From positions 14,952 through 78,951 of the forward strand of contig JBAXEJ010000003.1 in the NCBI GenBank assembly GCA_037140475.1: a stretch of DNA of 64,000 nucleotides, read 5' to 3'. This document shows positions 16,538 through 27,000 of this stretch, piece by piece. The notes beneath the pieces are model-generated. The model saw only the letters and a program-made list of their open reading frames with translations, did no database searches and was not told where the DNA came from. This DNA comes from PALSA-1006 sp037140475 (GTDB lineage Bacteria; Pseudomonadota; Gammaproteobacteria; Burkholderiales; Gallionellaceae). A program made the translations under genes and the position numbers. Each line of letters begins with the position of its first letter. The first letter of the stretch is position 1.

Positions 16538-17230
16538 ATGCCTTCAAGATTTAACAGCAGCTCGTTTATTAAGCGTCTTTTACCGAAGCAGCCCTGCATT
16601 CTGTGCGGCGTAATGAGCAACGATGGTGTTTGGTGTGCCGCTTGTGACGCTGACTTACCTAGACTAATCGCCTCGCACTGCCCTGTCTGCGCACTTCCCT
16701 CTTTCAGCGGCGCGCTCTGTGGCAAATGTCTAAAACATCCGCCGAGCTTTAACCACACTGTTGCTGCTTTCGCCTACGCGTTTCCCATCGACAAATTAAT
16801 TCAGGCGGTAAAATTTTCTGAGCACCTCACCCTCGTGAATCGATTCGCCGATGCGCTAATCGCCAATATTGAGACATCTGCAGATGGCATAGTCGCCATG
16901 CCTTTGCATCCGCAACGCTTACAAGAACGGGGCTTTAACCAGTCGCAGTTACTAGCGCGACGAGTTGGCCAGCGATTAAAAATTCCTTTGCTGAACGTTT
17001 GCCAGCGCACTCGCAATACTGCACCACAATCAACACTGGCTTGGAAGGAGCGCGATAAAAATATGCGCGCGGCGTTTTCTTGTTCGGCAGACTTAACGGG
17101 AAAACATGTGGCCATTGTGGATGACGTCATGACCACTGGCGCTTCGATTGAAGAATTGGCTCATACACTAAAACAGGCTGGGGCAGACAAAGTTAGCGCG
17201 TGGGTCATCGCCCGCACCCTACCCCATTAG
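16538..17230 (+). CDS. comF: ComF family phosphoribosyltransferase-like protein
   Basis: ComF proteins are needed for natural DNA uptake in several bacteria, with a helicase-associated cytoplasmic role. It has 230 residues. N-terminal Cys pairs form a zinc ribbon (CILCG, CAACDAD, CPVCALP, CGKC). A phosphoribosyltransferase domain follows with the PRPP loop VDDVMTTGAS. QERGFNQSQLLAR is another family hallmark. It is transcribed away from bioB and meets mshN end to end with no intervening base, so no terminator separates them. Confidence 0.94.
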   Translation: MPSRFNSSSFIKRLLPKQPCILCGVMSNDGVWCAACDADLPRLIASHCPVCALPSFSGALCGKCLKHPPSFNHTVAAFAYAFPIDKLIQAVKFSEHLTLVNRFADALIANIETSADGIVAMPLHPQRLQERGFNQSQLLARRVGQRLKIPLLNVCQRTRNTAPQSTLAWKERDKNMRAAFSCSADLTGKHVAIVDDVMTTGASIEELAHTLKQAGADKVSAWVIARTLPH

Positions 17231-18298
17231 TCACTTCAAATCAGCTAAGCGTTGCTCAACAAATGCTTGCAGCGCGGGGCTTAAACCATGAGTTTCCACT
17301 GCACGTTTATAGCTATCTTTTGCCTCATCGTTACGCTTCATCGCTTGCAATGAAATACCCAATCCCATCAACCATACTCCTGAATTTGGCGATAGCTGTA
17401 GCGCAGTCTGATAGTGAGAAATCGCCTCCGCATGTCTGTCTTGGCGCTGCAAAAGTGCCGCCATAAAGGCTTGATAATCGGGTTGCGATGCCGCAAACGG
17501 TAATGTTTTTTCAAGTGTCTGCAAGGCCAAGGAGAGTGCTCTTCGCTCTATCTGCAAACGCGCTAATAGCATGGCAAAACGTGTTTGCTTTTCATTGAGC
17601 GATAGCCCCTCTTGCAGTACCTTCTCGGCCTCTGCGTTTGATTTATTGGTCAGCAACACAGCGACCAAGCCCTCACGCGCTTTGTCATACATTGGATCGA
17701 TTAATAAGGCAGCTTCATATCCTGAAATTGCATCTCGAAGCTGCCCCTGTTGCACTAGCAAAGTTGCTTTATGGAATTCATTTTCGGCTTGCTGCCGCAT
17801 CGTCATTTTGATGACTTGCTTACCAATTGGAGTAGACGGTGCGCCACGTGTAGCACCATCTGTTTTTTTGTCTGGCGCAGATTGCACGCTTGTTTTATCA
17901 GCGCGAATTTCAGAGCGAGGGGCCTCTCCGACTGAGTTTACTTTGGGATTGCGGCTAAGCTCAGAACTTAATCGTGAAGCAATGGCGCCAGACTTGGCTT
18001 TTTCCTCCACAGCGTTAGGCTGAGGTAACGGCATCTCCTCCTCAGGCTTGACCAACACCTGTGAAAGCAGCAATGAATTCTCCACGGCACTGGGTGCCAC
18101 AGGCAAAGGAGATTTGGCGGCCATTCTTTGGGCAACCCATGCGCCCGCCGCTAACGATGCCAGCAATAGAAGTGCGATCGCCAAGTAAGGATGAAAGTAT
18201 TTTTTTTCAACAGGCACTGGTCGAATTGATTCTTCGATGGAAGGCACGCTCGCACCTCGTTTCTCCAAATCATTCAATACTTGATTGATTAAACTCAT
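17231..18298 (-). CDS. mshN: MSHA biogenesis TPR protein MshN
   Basis: A 355-residue inner-membrane protein of the MSHA pilus machine. MSLINQVLNDLEKRGAS is the conserved MshN opening, followed by a single membrane segment (~33-55), a low-complexity periplasmic linker and TPR repeats over ~165-350. Likely role: assembly of the MshL secretin, with MshM. Its start overlaps the end of mshM (ATGA). It is the last gene of this msh cluster, abutting comF. Confidence 0.88.
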   Translation of the reverse strand: MSLINQVLNDLEKRGASVPSIEESIRPVPVEKKYFHPYLAIALLLLASLAAGAWVAQRMAAKSPLPVAPSAVENSLLLSQVLVKPEEEMPLPQPNAVEEKAKSGAIASRLSSELSRNPKVNSVGEAPRSEIRADKTSVQSAPDKKTDGATRGAPSTPIGKQVIKMTMRQQAENEFHKATLLVQQGQLRDAISGYEAALLIDPMYDKAREGLVAVLLTNKSNAEAEKVLQEGLSLNEKQTRFAMLLARLQIERRALSLALQTLEKTLPFAASQPDYQAFMAALLQRQDRHAEAISHYQTALQLSPNSGVWLMGLGISLQAMKRNDEAKDSYKRAVETHGLSPALQAFVEQRLADLK

Positions 18299-19251
18299 CG
18301 CAACGCCACCACCGCAAAACTAAGCGCCGCCAAAACCAGTGCCGCTACGCCTGCCCACACCCAAACCATCCAGTCTTTGCGAGACTCGGGCGTGTCTGCG
18401 GTTGCCAGTCGGACATGGCGAGAAGTAACTTGTTGTCGTCCCTCACCATAAGCCAGTAGCAGCGATTTGTGCGCAATGATATTCACCAAACGCGGGGTGC
18501 CTCCAGTGACACGATGCAGCAACGCCACTGCCCCAGGCAGAAAAAGCGTCTCCCCTTTGTAACCGGCAATCAATAAGCGATGGCGCAAATAGCGGTCTAG
18601 TTCACTTTTTAGCAAGCCTTTCAATTGATACTGAAAGCTAATTCGCTGACGCAATTGACGCACCGAATTTTGCTTTAAGCGTTCATCCAGCTCAGGCTGT
18701 CCAAACAGCACCACTTGCATCAATTTGCGTTTTTCAGTTTCGAGGTTGGTCAGTAAGCGCAGCACCTCCAAACTCTCCAGTGGCATAGCTTGCGCTTCAT
18801 CTAGGCAAACTAAAACTCGCTTACCCTCACGCGCAAAATTGAGCAAGGCTAGCGTCAACTCTCTGAGCAACTGATGCTGGTCAACCGTACTGTCTAATTC
18901 AATGCGAAACTCGCCGGCTAGCGCGAGTAGCAAACTGCGAGGCTCAAGATAAGGATTGGGAATATAGGCAGTGGCAAACTTGCCGCTAGTTTTCGCCAAT
19001 GAAGCACTATCTTGCGTGCCGATAGCAGTTGTCGATGATTTATCGCTGTTTAATGTAGCGAGAAACTTTCGGCACAGCAAAGTTTTACCGTTGCCAACTT
19101 CACCCACAATTTTGATGAAACCTTCGCCACTACGCGCCGCGACGAGCAAGGTATTGAGCGCCTCTTGGTAATTCGAGCAAGCGAAAAAAAAGCTGGTATC
19201 TGGGGTTAGCGAGAAGGGGAATTCACGAAGACCGAATTGTTCGAGATACAT
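18295..19251 (-). CDS. mshM: MSHA biogenesis ATPase MshM (ExeA-like)
   Basis: A 318-residue AAA ATPase of the ExeA/GspA type. MYLEQFGLREFPFSLTPDTS is the typical opening. Walker A is GEVGNGKTLLC near residue 51 and Walker B VLVCLDEAQAM near 147. Sensor-type GGTPRLVNIIAHKSLLLAY follows, and one membrane segment lies at ~293-316. ExeA homologues help secretins insert through peptidoglycan, which fits its place between mshL and mshN. A 139-base gap to mshL holds no gene. Confidence 0.92.
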   Translation of the reverse strand: MYLEQFGLREFPFSLTPDTSFFFACSNYQEALNTLLVAARSGEGFIKIVGEVGNGKTLLCRKFLATLNSDKSSTTAIGTQDSASLAKTSGKFATAYIPNPYLEPRSLLLALAGEFRIELDSTVDQHQLLRELTLALLNFAREGKRVLVCLDEAQAMPLESLEVLRLLTNLETEKRKLMQVVLFGQPELDERLKQNSVRQLRQRISFQYQLKGLLKSELDRYLRHRLLIAGYKGETLFLPGAVALLHRVTGGTPRLVNIIAHKSLLLAYGEGRQQVTSRHVRLATADTPESRKDWMVWVWAGVAALVLAALSFAVVALR

Positions 19252-19390
19252 CAGCGAACTCTACGAATTAAAACACAGGGTGCGCGAAGACAAAACAAGG
19301 CGCGAATAAAAGAGAAAGTGGAATTTACGTTTGTGTAAATGAGCATTTTGAGTTCTTGTGCAACACCGTTATGTCGAACGCAGTCTTTTT

Positions 19391-21079
19391 TCAGCGGGAC
19401 ATACCGTTCATACGGTCTCGACTACGTCGAATGTCATCTGACCAATCCCCGTCGCTATCAACCACGGTTGGCTTCAACAAAATCACGAGCTCACGTTTCT
19501 CCGTTAATTTGCTTGTTTGTCCAAAAATAGATTTGACCCAGCCCGGCAAGCCTGACTGCGACTCAACTGTGCTCTGACTCATCAAGCCACCAATCACCAC
19601 AATCTGTCCGTCTTTAGCTCGCACCACACTGTCGGTTTCTTCAATGCTAGTCGAAGCCATCTGCAATGTTTGACCACTGCCAGCATCTTTTACCTTTGAA
19701 GTGACCGAGCTAATTGACGGATGAACATGCAAAATAATTTCATCTTTTTCATTAATACGAGGCGTTACATCCAAGGCAATGCCGGAAAAAATCTGTGTGT
19801 AAATGGGTGTCGGCAAAGTGTTGGTTCCACCCGCCACAGTCGTCGAAGTGCCAGGTGTGTAGCCTGTCGCGTAAGGTTCATCCGTACCCACTTTCAACAC
19901 CGCCTTTTGATTATTCAAGGTAGCAATGCGCGGGCTAGATAAGACATGAACACTGCCCTGAGTCTCTAGAAAATTGAGTAGCGCAGAAAAATTATTTGCT
20001 TGAAATGCCATGCCAAAAAGAGAACCCGATGCACCTGTGGCAACTCCACTTAAGTTAGAGCCAGGAATCGCTGAAATGGCAGAGCCAGTCATCTGCTGCC
20101 CTGCGGTAGCGCCACTAGGCAACAAAGTAGCGCCCTGACCGACCACGCCACCTGAATAATAATTATTGGCACTATTCGTACCAAACACACCCCAGTTCAC
20201 ACCGGACTGATAACCATCACTCAGCGTGACTTCGACAAACTTAGCTTCAATAATCACTTGGCGCTCGACCGCAATTTGCGATGCTTTTAAAAACTCTTCG
20301 ACATTGCGTAATTCCTCTGGCATGGCGCGCACCACAATCACCCCTGACATGCGGTTAATCACCACACTACGCTCGCCTTGGGCTGCCTTGCCTTTAGAGG
20401 AAATAATCGCATTCAGGGTTTTATCTAAGTTGTCCCAGAAATTAAATTCAGCCGAAGTTTGCTTGGTCGTAATCTGACTTGAGTTTGCAGTTGCGGCATT
20501 GGTAGCGGCAGTAGTCGCGGCAGTACCCGTTGCTCCCGTTACCCCAGTCGTTGCTGCACTACCTTGCCCTGACGCCTTCACCGAAAGTGAGGAAGAGCTG
20601 TCGCGCATCGCTGCGAGGTAATCAACCTTGAATAGTTTAATTTGCATCGTCACGGGTTGAATGAAGATACTTTTTCCCTCGACTTTATATTCATAGCCAT
20701 ACAGTGCGCGAATCGTATCTAGCGCTTCAAAAATCGTCACGTCCTTCAAGTTAATCGTAATGTTGCCATCAACGCTCGGTAGCGGCAGGATGTTGTAGCG
20801 AGTACCAGAACCAATCGCAGCAAAAACTTCTTTCGCTGATGTGTTGTTCACATTCAAATCAAAACGTGGTTCAACTGGCCCACCCTCTACTTTCGGCAAT
20901 GTAATCGTCATCGGAGGCAACAAGGCCATGTTGACTGCATCCTGCTTACTTGGCGCAGCACTTTCACTCACCAGTGCATCCATCTCCGCATTTATTTTAG
21001 TGACCGTCTTAGTCTTAATATTGGGCGATGAACAGGCCGCGAAGAAAAGCAGCGAAAGTATTGCGAAGATTTGCTTCAT
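19391..21079 (-). CDS. mshL: MSHA pilus secretin MshL
   Basis: Outer-membrane secretin, the exit pore for the MSHA pilus. It has 562 residues. A lipoprotein signal (LLFFAACSS) puts the lipid Cys near 16. N-terminal secretin/TonB short N-domain is followed by NITINLKDVTIFEAL and the secretin core with SSPRIATLNNQKAVLKVG and VVIGGLMSQSTVESQSGLPG. A Gly/Ala/Thr-rich linker (~178-215) separates domains. The stop lies 139 bases before mshM and the ATG overlaps the mshK stop (ATGA). Confidence 0.95.
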   Translation of the reverse strand: MKQIFAILSLLFFAACSSPNIKTKTVTKINAEMDALVSESAAPSKQDAVNMALLPPMTITLPKVEGGPVEPRFDLNVNNTSAKEVFAAIGSGTRYNILPLPSVDGNITINLKDVTIFEALDTIRALYGYEYKVEGKSIFIQPVTMQIKLFKVDYLAAMRDSSSSLSVKASGQGSAATTGVTGATGTAATTAATNAATANSSQITTKQTSAEFNFWDNLDKTLNAIISSKGKAAQGERSVVINRMSGVIVVRAMPEELRNVEEFLKASQIAVERQVIIEAKFVEVTLSDGYQSGVNWGVFGTNSANNYYSGGVVGQGATLLPSGATAGQQMTGSAISAIPGSNLSGVATGASGSLFGMAFQANNFSALLNFLETQGSVHVLSSPRIATLNNQKAVLKVGTDEPYATGYTPGTSTTVAGGTNTLPTPIYTQIFSGIALDVTPRINEKDEIILHVHPSISSVTSKVKDAGSGQTLQMASTSIEETDSVVRAKDGQIVVIGGLMSQSTVESQSGLPGWVKSIFGQTSKLTEKRELVILLKPTVVDSDGDWSDDIRRSRDRMNGMSR

Positions 21080-21618
21080 TTGTTTTGTCCCTCATCCTTG
21101 TTTTGCTCTTCGCCAGTGGGTTCTGGCGCTTTATGTTCTTTGACCTTAGCCACAGGAGTTTTATGCTTTTTGCCAACCTTTATGGTCGACTTCTTTTTTT
21201 CCACAGGCACCGGCTGCTCGTTAACTATCGGCGCTACCACTGGCTCAATCTTAGTCAAACGGACACCGGGATAAAGCTGCAACACGCGTTTACCCTGTGC
21301 ATCACTTAACACCACGCTACTTTCCAGCACGTCAACCAAGGTTGCGCCTTTAAATTTTTCGCCGAGCACAACTGATTCTCCGCTAATCACCGCCGCGCGA
21401 TACTGGGGAGAAATAATGACTGACTGCAAAACTTCTTTGATCACAACTGGCGCAGGCTCATTCGCCTCGCCACCTACGCCCACACCGCCGTTCTTTTTTT
21501 CCGGTGACAAATCGACCGCGGGACGTGTTGGGTCAGGCAAAAACTCCAGTGCTCCTGCTGCTCCAACAACACTCAGCAAAGCCATCAAAAAAATTGTGCG
21601 CATCAAACTTGCAGCCAT
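21076..21618 (-). CDS. mshK: MSHA biogenesis protein MshK
   Basis: A 180-residue secreted or anchored protein analogous to PilP in the alignment complex. It has a signal peptide (RTIFLMALLSVVGAAGA), then LPDPTRPAVD, typical of MshK/PilP-like proteins. A small beta domain (SPQYRAAVISGESVVLGEKF to YPGVRLTKIEP) follows, and a Lys/Glu-rich tail. Two starts are possible: ATG 21618, with GGA seven bases before it, and ATG 21603, which would overlap the mshJ stop as TGATG. I kept the first. Confidence 0.85.
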   Translation of the reverse strand: MAASLMRTIFLMALLSVVGAAGALEFLPDPTRPAVDLSPEKKNGGVGVGGEANEPAPVVIKEVLQSVIISPQYRAAVISGESVVLGEKFKGATLVDVLESSVVLSDAQGKRVLQLYPGVRLTKIEPVVAPIVNEQPVPVEKKKSTIKVGKKHKTPVAKVKEHKAPEPTGEEQNKDEGQNK

Positions 21619-22292
21619 ATCGTATCCAAACTCAAGGTATACAGCGTAATTGTTAACTCTGCAGAAGGATGCTGCACTACGTTCATTTTGATCGAACCCC
21701 AGAACATCTGCGATGGCAATCTTTCGAGTTCAGTTAAATATTGCAGCAAATCGCTGTAACTCCCGCGCACCGTAATCTTGACGCCATGCTTAAAAACCTG
21801 CCTATCCTGCGCATTATGTTTAGTCGCGACGGCTCCGACTGCAACCTTCGCAGCTAACGGCTCAATCAACGGAGTTGCCGCTAACGTTTCGAGCCCCACC
21901 AATTGCAAGCGGGAATTTTTGCTCAGCACCTGCTCTAACAAATCACCCATTTTTTCAGGCGGCACCAGTTTATCACGGCGATTTTTGAGATAGATTTCGC
22001 CTTCAACAATCTGCTCTTTAATCAGTTTAATACGCTCGCGCAAGGGTGAACTGGCATCATCTTTTTTTGCTTGCATCAGCGCTTCCATTTGCGACTGAAT
22101 TTCTTTCATCTTTTCCTGTTGCTGCACCACCTGTATTGACAACTTCTTTTGCTTAGCCAGCAGCGGGTCAAGGAAAAAAGAGTTGATGACGGAAACCAGC
22201 AAAAAGGCAGCCGCGGCAAAAATCAGCCCGCGCTCGCGCAAGGACATACCATCAACTTTTAAAACCAATTTTTCCCACTGAGCCTTGATCAT
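21603..22292 (-). CDS. mshJ: MSHA biogenesis protein MshJ (PilO-like)
   Basis: A 229-residue bitopic inner-membrane protein. One membrane segment (~21-42) is followed by a coiled coil (~45-105) and a ferredoxin-like PilO domain. It forms the alignment complex with MshI and the PilN-like protein. The start overlaps the upstream PilN-like stop as ATGA. The size and layout match PilO/MshJ proteins; overall sequence conservation in this family is low. Confidence 0.87.
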   Translation of the reverse strand: MIKAQWEKLVLKVDGMSLRERGLIFAAAAFLLVSVINSFFLDPLLAKQKKLSIQVVQQQEKMKEIQSQMEALMQAKKDDASSPLRERIKLIKEQIVEGEIYLKNRRDKLVPPEKMGDLLEQVLSKNSRLQLVGLETLAATPLIEPLAAKVAVGAVATKHNAQDRQVFKHGVKITVRGSYSDLLQYLTELERLPSQMFWGSIKMNVVQHPSAELTITLYTLSLDTIWLQV

Positions 22293-22915
22293 TTCGCCTC
22301 CGTCAGTTCAGCCGACTGCATACTGAACTCCACATAGCTCTTGCTTGTTGGCTGGCTAGAAGCACTTTTAGGCTGCTGCATTTTCAAAAAAGAAAACGTC
22401 TTGCCGCGCATCACTTTTTCTTTGTTCAAGCGCTGAATATAGGAAGGAACCAACTGCGGTGTCAGTACACCGCCTTGCAAACTCATTTGCGCACCATCAC
22501 CCTCGATATCGAACCCAGTCAACCACAGGCCGCTGATCGCTTGGCGCGCAAAGGCACGCATATATTCTGAATATCCCTCGGTGTTGCCAATCACACCCGT
22601 TTTCAAGGTATCCAAAACATCTTTCTGCGCAGCTGCTTCAGTCTCTAGCTGCTTCAATTCATTTTGTAGCATCAGGGTTGATTTTTGTGGCGAGAATTCA
22701 TTGGAAAAATTAGCGAAACGCACTTGCTCTGCAGCGTAACGTTTACTGGTTTCTAGCGACTGCTTTTCTAATAGCTGCACCTGATAGACCGCATAACCAT
22801 AAAAAACGGCGGAACCCACCATGATCAAAGCAAACGCCTGCAACATAGCCAGTACAGAAAAATACTTCCGTTGCTTCAGAAAAATAGGATTAAAAAGATT
22901 GATTTGCTGACTCAT
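22289..22915 (-). CDS. PilN-like MSHA biogenesis protein (MshI2 type)
   Basis: A 208-residue protein opening MSQQINLFNPIFLKQRKYFS, the PilN signature (QxINLxNP) that in type IV pili binds PilM. A membrane segment lies at ~24-46, followed by a coiled coil (~55-105) and a small alpha/beta domain. ATG 22915 overlaps the mshI stop as ATGA; a longer in-frame start at 22957 lies inside mshI and is not needed. Function inferred: couples the cytoplasmic MshI to periplasmic MshJ/MshK. Confidence 0.85.
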   Translation of the reverse strand: MSQQINLFNPIFLKQRKYFSVLAMLQAFALIMVGSAVFYGYAVYQVQLLEKQSLETSKRYAAEQVRFANFSNEFSPQKSTLMLQNELKQLETEAAAQKDVLDTLKTGVIGNTEGYSEYMRAFARQAISGLWLTGFDIEGDGAQMSLQGGVLTPQLVPSYIQRLNKEKVMRGKTFSFLKMQQPKSASSQPTSKSYVEFSMQSAELTEAK

Positions 22916-23868
22916 AGTGCTCGTCTTTCTTGTCGCAGTGCAGCACCAATAGCGCACAACGACTCAGACACAAATTCATCTTCAAGTAGCGCGGGCACAG
23001 CGCTAATATCCATCACCTGCGATATATCTAATGCTTCTACTGCTAATCCTAAGTTACTAACGAGCATACGCACCAACTCATCACCGCCTGGCGCGCACAC
23101 CAACATACGGCTTAGCGCGATTTGATGAAACTGCCGATCAAAATAATCTAAAGAGCGTTGTACCTCTAATTCCACGCGATCAAAATATTGGCGGCGCAAA
23201 TCTTCATCGGCATCACGTATTTGCCCGGAGGTAATGTCGAGGCGGCGTGACAAATACAGCTCACCATCGCTCGTAAACGTAAGCAAACCACCCCGACCAT
23301 CAAATACCAGCATCGCCAAACCACGCGCTTCGGTTTCATACAATGCGGCAATATTGCGTTGCGCCGTTTCAGGTATCTCAATGACCGACAAATTAATTTT
23401 GGCTTTTTCGAATAATCTGATGCGTTTTTCAATCACATCATTGGACGCCGCTATCGCATACAACGATTGTGCACGCGCGGCGGCTGCGTTGTTGCTTGGT
23501 ATTTGCAACACGTCGACGGTGGCGTCATCCACATGGCAATTTAAGGAATCTTTGATACGATAACGAATCGCTGTTTTAAGTTCATCAACCGGCACGTTAG
23601 GCGCATCAACCATCAATATCTGATATTCCTCGGGAGCGAGTATGGTCGTAAACTGAAATGAACCTAGATGCAGGTCTTTAACTATTTTCTCTAACGCAGA
23701 TGAAGTAACCACTTCCATCGGAAAAAACTCACACATCACGACCTTTAGATGATCATGTGCGCGCTGAACTCTCACAAAGTGAACTCCTCTTACACCAAGG
23801 GCGATGCAAAACCAGCCGGCATCGCGATGAGTCCGCTTAAAAAACGAGAGAATTTGGGAAATTTGCAT
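22912..23868 (-). CDS. mshI: MSHA biogenesis protein MshI (PilM-like)
   Basis: A 318-residue cytoplasmic actin-like protein, the PilM counterpart. It has no signal peptide. Visible segments are AIRYRIKDSLNCHVDDATVD, the IEIPETAQRNIAALYE and the AMLVFDGRGGLLTFTSDGELYLSRRLD sheet. The order mshI - PilN-like - mshJ - mshK - mshL - mshM - mshN is the usual MSHA assembly series. It is the first gene of this cluster, with a 176-base leader that holds no other gene. Confidence 0.9.
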   Translation of the reverse strand: MQISQILSFFKRTHRDAGWFCIALGVRGVHFVRVQRAHDHLKVVMCEFFPMEVVTSSALEKIVKDLHLGSFQFTTILAPEEYQILMVDAPNVPVDELKTAIRYRIKDSLNCHVDDATVDVLQIPSNNAAAARAQSLYAIAASNDVIEKRIRLFEKAKINLSVIEIPETAQRNIAALYETEARGLAMLVFDGRGGLLTFTSDGELYLSRRLDITSGQIRDADEDLRRQYFDRVELEVQRSLDYFDRQFHQIALSRMLVCAPGGDELVRMLVSNLGLAVEALDISQVMDISAVPALLEDEFVSESLCAIGAALRQERRAL

Positions 23869-24044
23869 AAGTATCGCGAATTTAATTTAACTATACATCG
23901 CCGTCAATTGTTTTTATTGAGAAATTCATTGCTGATGCATCAATCCAGTACTCCGCTACGCCTGTTTTCGATGGGCTCTATTATGCCTGAGGAAGCCTAG
24001 GAAAAATTTGACATAAGGCAGCAATTTATAATCGCCACATGACT

Positions 24045-27000
24045 TTAGGATACTTCTAATAACACCCCATCCACAAAGATCAACGCGCAACGTACTACCT
24101 TTCCTCGATACACGGCTTGCATTGCCGCTTGATATTCCAACATTTGTGCACGATAACGGGCTACTTCTCCGCTGCCGCCTAACTTGTAGTCCAACACCCA
24201 CACTTCGTCAGCGAACTCCACCAAACGGTCAATGCGCTTTGTCTCGCCCTGAGCATTAACGTAGGGCACTTCATTTGCCGCCATCACGAACTGTTGTTCA
24301 TCGAAATAGCGGGCAAGCTGTGGCAATGCAAGCAGGTGTAGTACTTGCTGCCACAGCCCCAACAGTTCATCCGCTGGGATTTCCAAGCGTTGCTGCAAAG
24401 TGCGTTCATCTACTTGTTTATTTTCGGTGCAGTGTTGCAGCAAAGCATGCAACCAGATACCGCGTTGTTGCTGCACCGTATTACGCACCGCATGCTTACC
24501 CGTCGGCAAAATGACAGGCAACAATGGCTTCACGTGATGGTGATCATCACTCTCTACTGAGATACCGACTGCCGAAGTAGCTAGAATCATCAAGTTTGGC
24601 TGTTCACTTACCACTAGCAAAATTCGGTCATACCATGAAGGGGCTTTCTTTTTCTCTTCTTTATCTTCACCGGCAGAGCTGCCACTGACAATGAGCACTT
24701 GCTGCGCTCTGGTCATCGCCACATAGAGCAAATTCATTTCTTCTCGCGCTTGCTGCGCGGCTTCTTGCTCAAAAATCGGTAGACGTTTTTTTCCCCTTGA
24801 GGCTTGCTCCGCATAAAGTGAGAAGTGCAACGGGCGCACCGCATCGGTTGGCCAATCAAGCAGCACATCATTGCCTTCCCGACTTTTTTTCCCCGCATTG
24901 GCATCAAGTAGCCAAACAATCGGCGCCTCAAGCCCCTTGGATTCATGCACCGTATAAATACGCACTGCATCACCGATTGCACCTAACTTACCCTCATCAG
25001 GGGCATCGTCTTTGCTCTCGCGCAATTCGCGTAAATCTTGCAAAAAACGAGGCAAGCTTGGATACCGCCCAGCATCAATATCGAGCGCCATTTTCATAAA
25101 CGCATTCAAGTTTGCAACGACTTTTGCGCGCATCTCAACGGGCAACACCGCTGCGTAACGTGCCAGCACATCACCCTCAAAATAAATACGGTCGAGTAAA
25201 TCGTGTACCGGTAGTTTGTCAGCTAAGGCCAGCCAGTTTTGCAATAAACCAACGGCACGACTTAACGAGGTAGGTGGGGAAGCTAGTTGTTGCAGCCTTT
25301 GCCACCACGAGGGTTTTCCACCTTCCTCGCTACATGCTGACAGCAATATCAGGTCAGCGTCACTACAACTAAAAATTGGGGTGCGTAGCACCTGTGCCAG
25401 TGCAATATCCGCAAACGGCGTAATCAAAAACATCAGGAGCGCCTGTACATCTTCTGCTTCAAGCGTATCGAGCAATCCGCCCCTGCGCGAACTAATGAAA
25501 GGGATATGGCGTGCGCGCAGCGCTTCTTCATACACTGCCAAATGAGTGCGGCTACGCACCAACACCATCACATCACCATAGCGCGCAGATCTTTTTTTAT
25601 CGCCTTCATTCACACTCCATTCATTGGCGATGGTTTGCAATAGATCAGCCAACTGCACAGCCTCTATTTTCCTTGCACCTTCTTCAACTTCAATGCGGGC
25701 CGTCAACAAAGAGTTGCGCAGGGTAAGTGGCGCATTTTCGTCAGCCACTTCGCCACTTTGTTCAGCCATTGCCAGTGGCAACACCAGCACATGCCCAGGT
25801 AGCGCAACATGCTCTGCGGTATGCAATTCAAAATCAACGAAGCCTTCGGGGTGATCTGCGAACACTGCGTTCACGGCATCGAGAATCACCGGCGCATTGC
25901 GGCGGGTATGATTATTGTGCAACTCATGAGCAAAAAAATGCGCCTTTAAATATTGGCGTGCCACCTCAAACAAGCGCGCATCCGCACGACGGAAACGGTA
26001 AATCGACTGCTTAGGATCGCCCACCACAAACACCGTAGGCTGAGAATCAACGGCAACAGAAGCATCAAACCATGCCCGCAATATCTGCCATTGCAACGGA
26101 TTCGTATCTTGAAACTCATCCAGCAGAACATGGCGATAACGACTATCGAGCTTGTACTGCATTGTTTCGGCATGCTCACTTTTTTGTAACAAGCGACAGA
26201 GTTGCCACTCCAAATCGGCAAAATCCATTTGTTGCTTTTGTTGTTTAAGTGCTTGGTAACGTTCCAGGAAAAGAACGCCACAGCTCAGCACGGCTTCGTT
26301 TAACTGATAGGCTTGCTGCTCAGCTTGGGCGTCGCGTGCGGCTTGTAGTGTGGCCTGCAAATTAGCCAACGCCACCACAAACACGGGTTCATTTTGCTGC
26401 TTAGTTGCTTTGATTTTGCGTGGCTCGCCCATTTGCGTGAACAACAAAGGCCACACCTGCGAAAAGCGCTCTTCCGCTGGTGTATCCGTCCATGCATGCT
26501 CTAATTCGCTAGCTTTGTTTTTTTGTACCTCAGTGCCATTGCTTGCAAGTTGAAGTGCAAACGCAACCAAGGCCTCATCGCTGGCACTACACATGCCCCA
26601 ATCTTCAAGCGCGTCGATCTCCATATCGACAGCAAGATCACGATGCAAATTTTCGAGTGCAAAAGTTAGCGCATCTGCTTGCCCTTCTACGTAAGCCCAC
26701 CACTCTGCACGCTTTTGCAAAAAATTAAAAAGCAATTTGCGCGTGTTGAACAATCCGCATTGCGCAAACAACCACTGCATGTGTTGCGCTTCCGAGCTAT
26801 CTGGTTGCTTGCGCATCAGCTCAAGCAGCTCTTCCCATGCCTCTTCCTGCAAAGCGCTCGCCCGCTCAAGCAAGCTCATGCCGTGCATCACGTCTGCATT
26901 TAGCGGCGCGCGTTGCATCACCTGCATAAACCAACCATGAAAAGTACTGATGGTTACTGCGGGCTGTGCTAATAACACCTGCGCATACAAACTACGCGCC

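Noticed and set aside
23869..24044. Sigma-54 promoter upstream of mshI
   Set aside because: TGGCGAT...TTGC is seen, but the GG-GC spacing is two bases too long.
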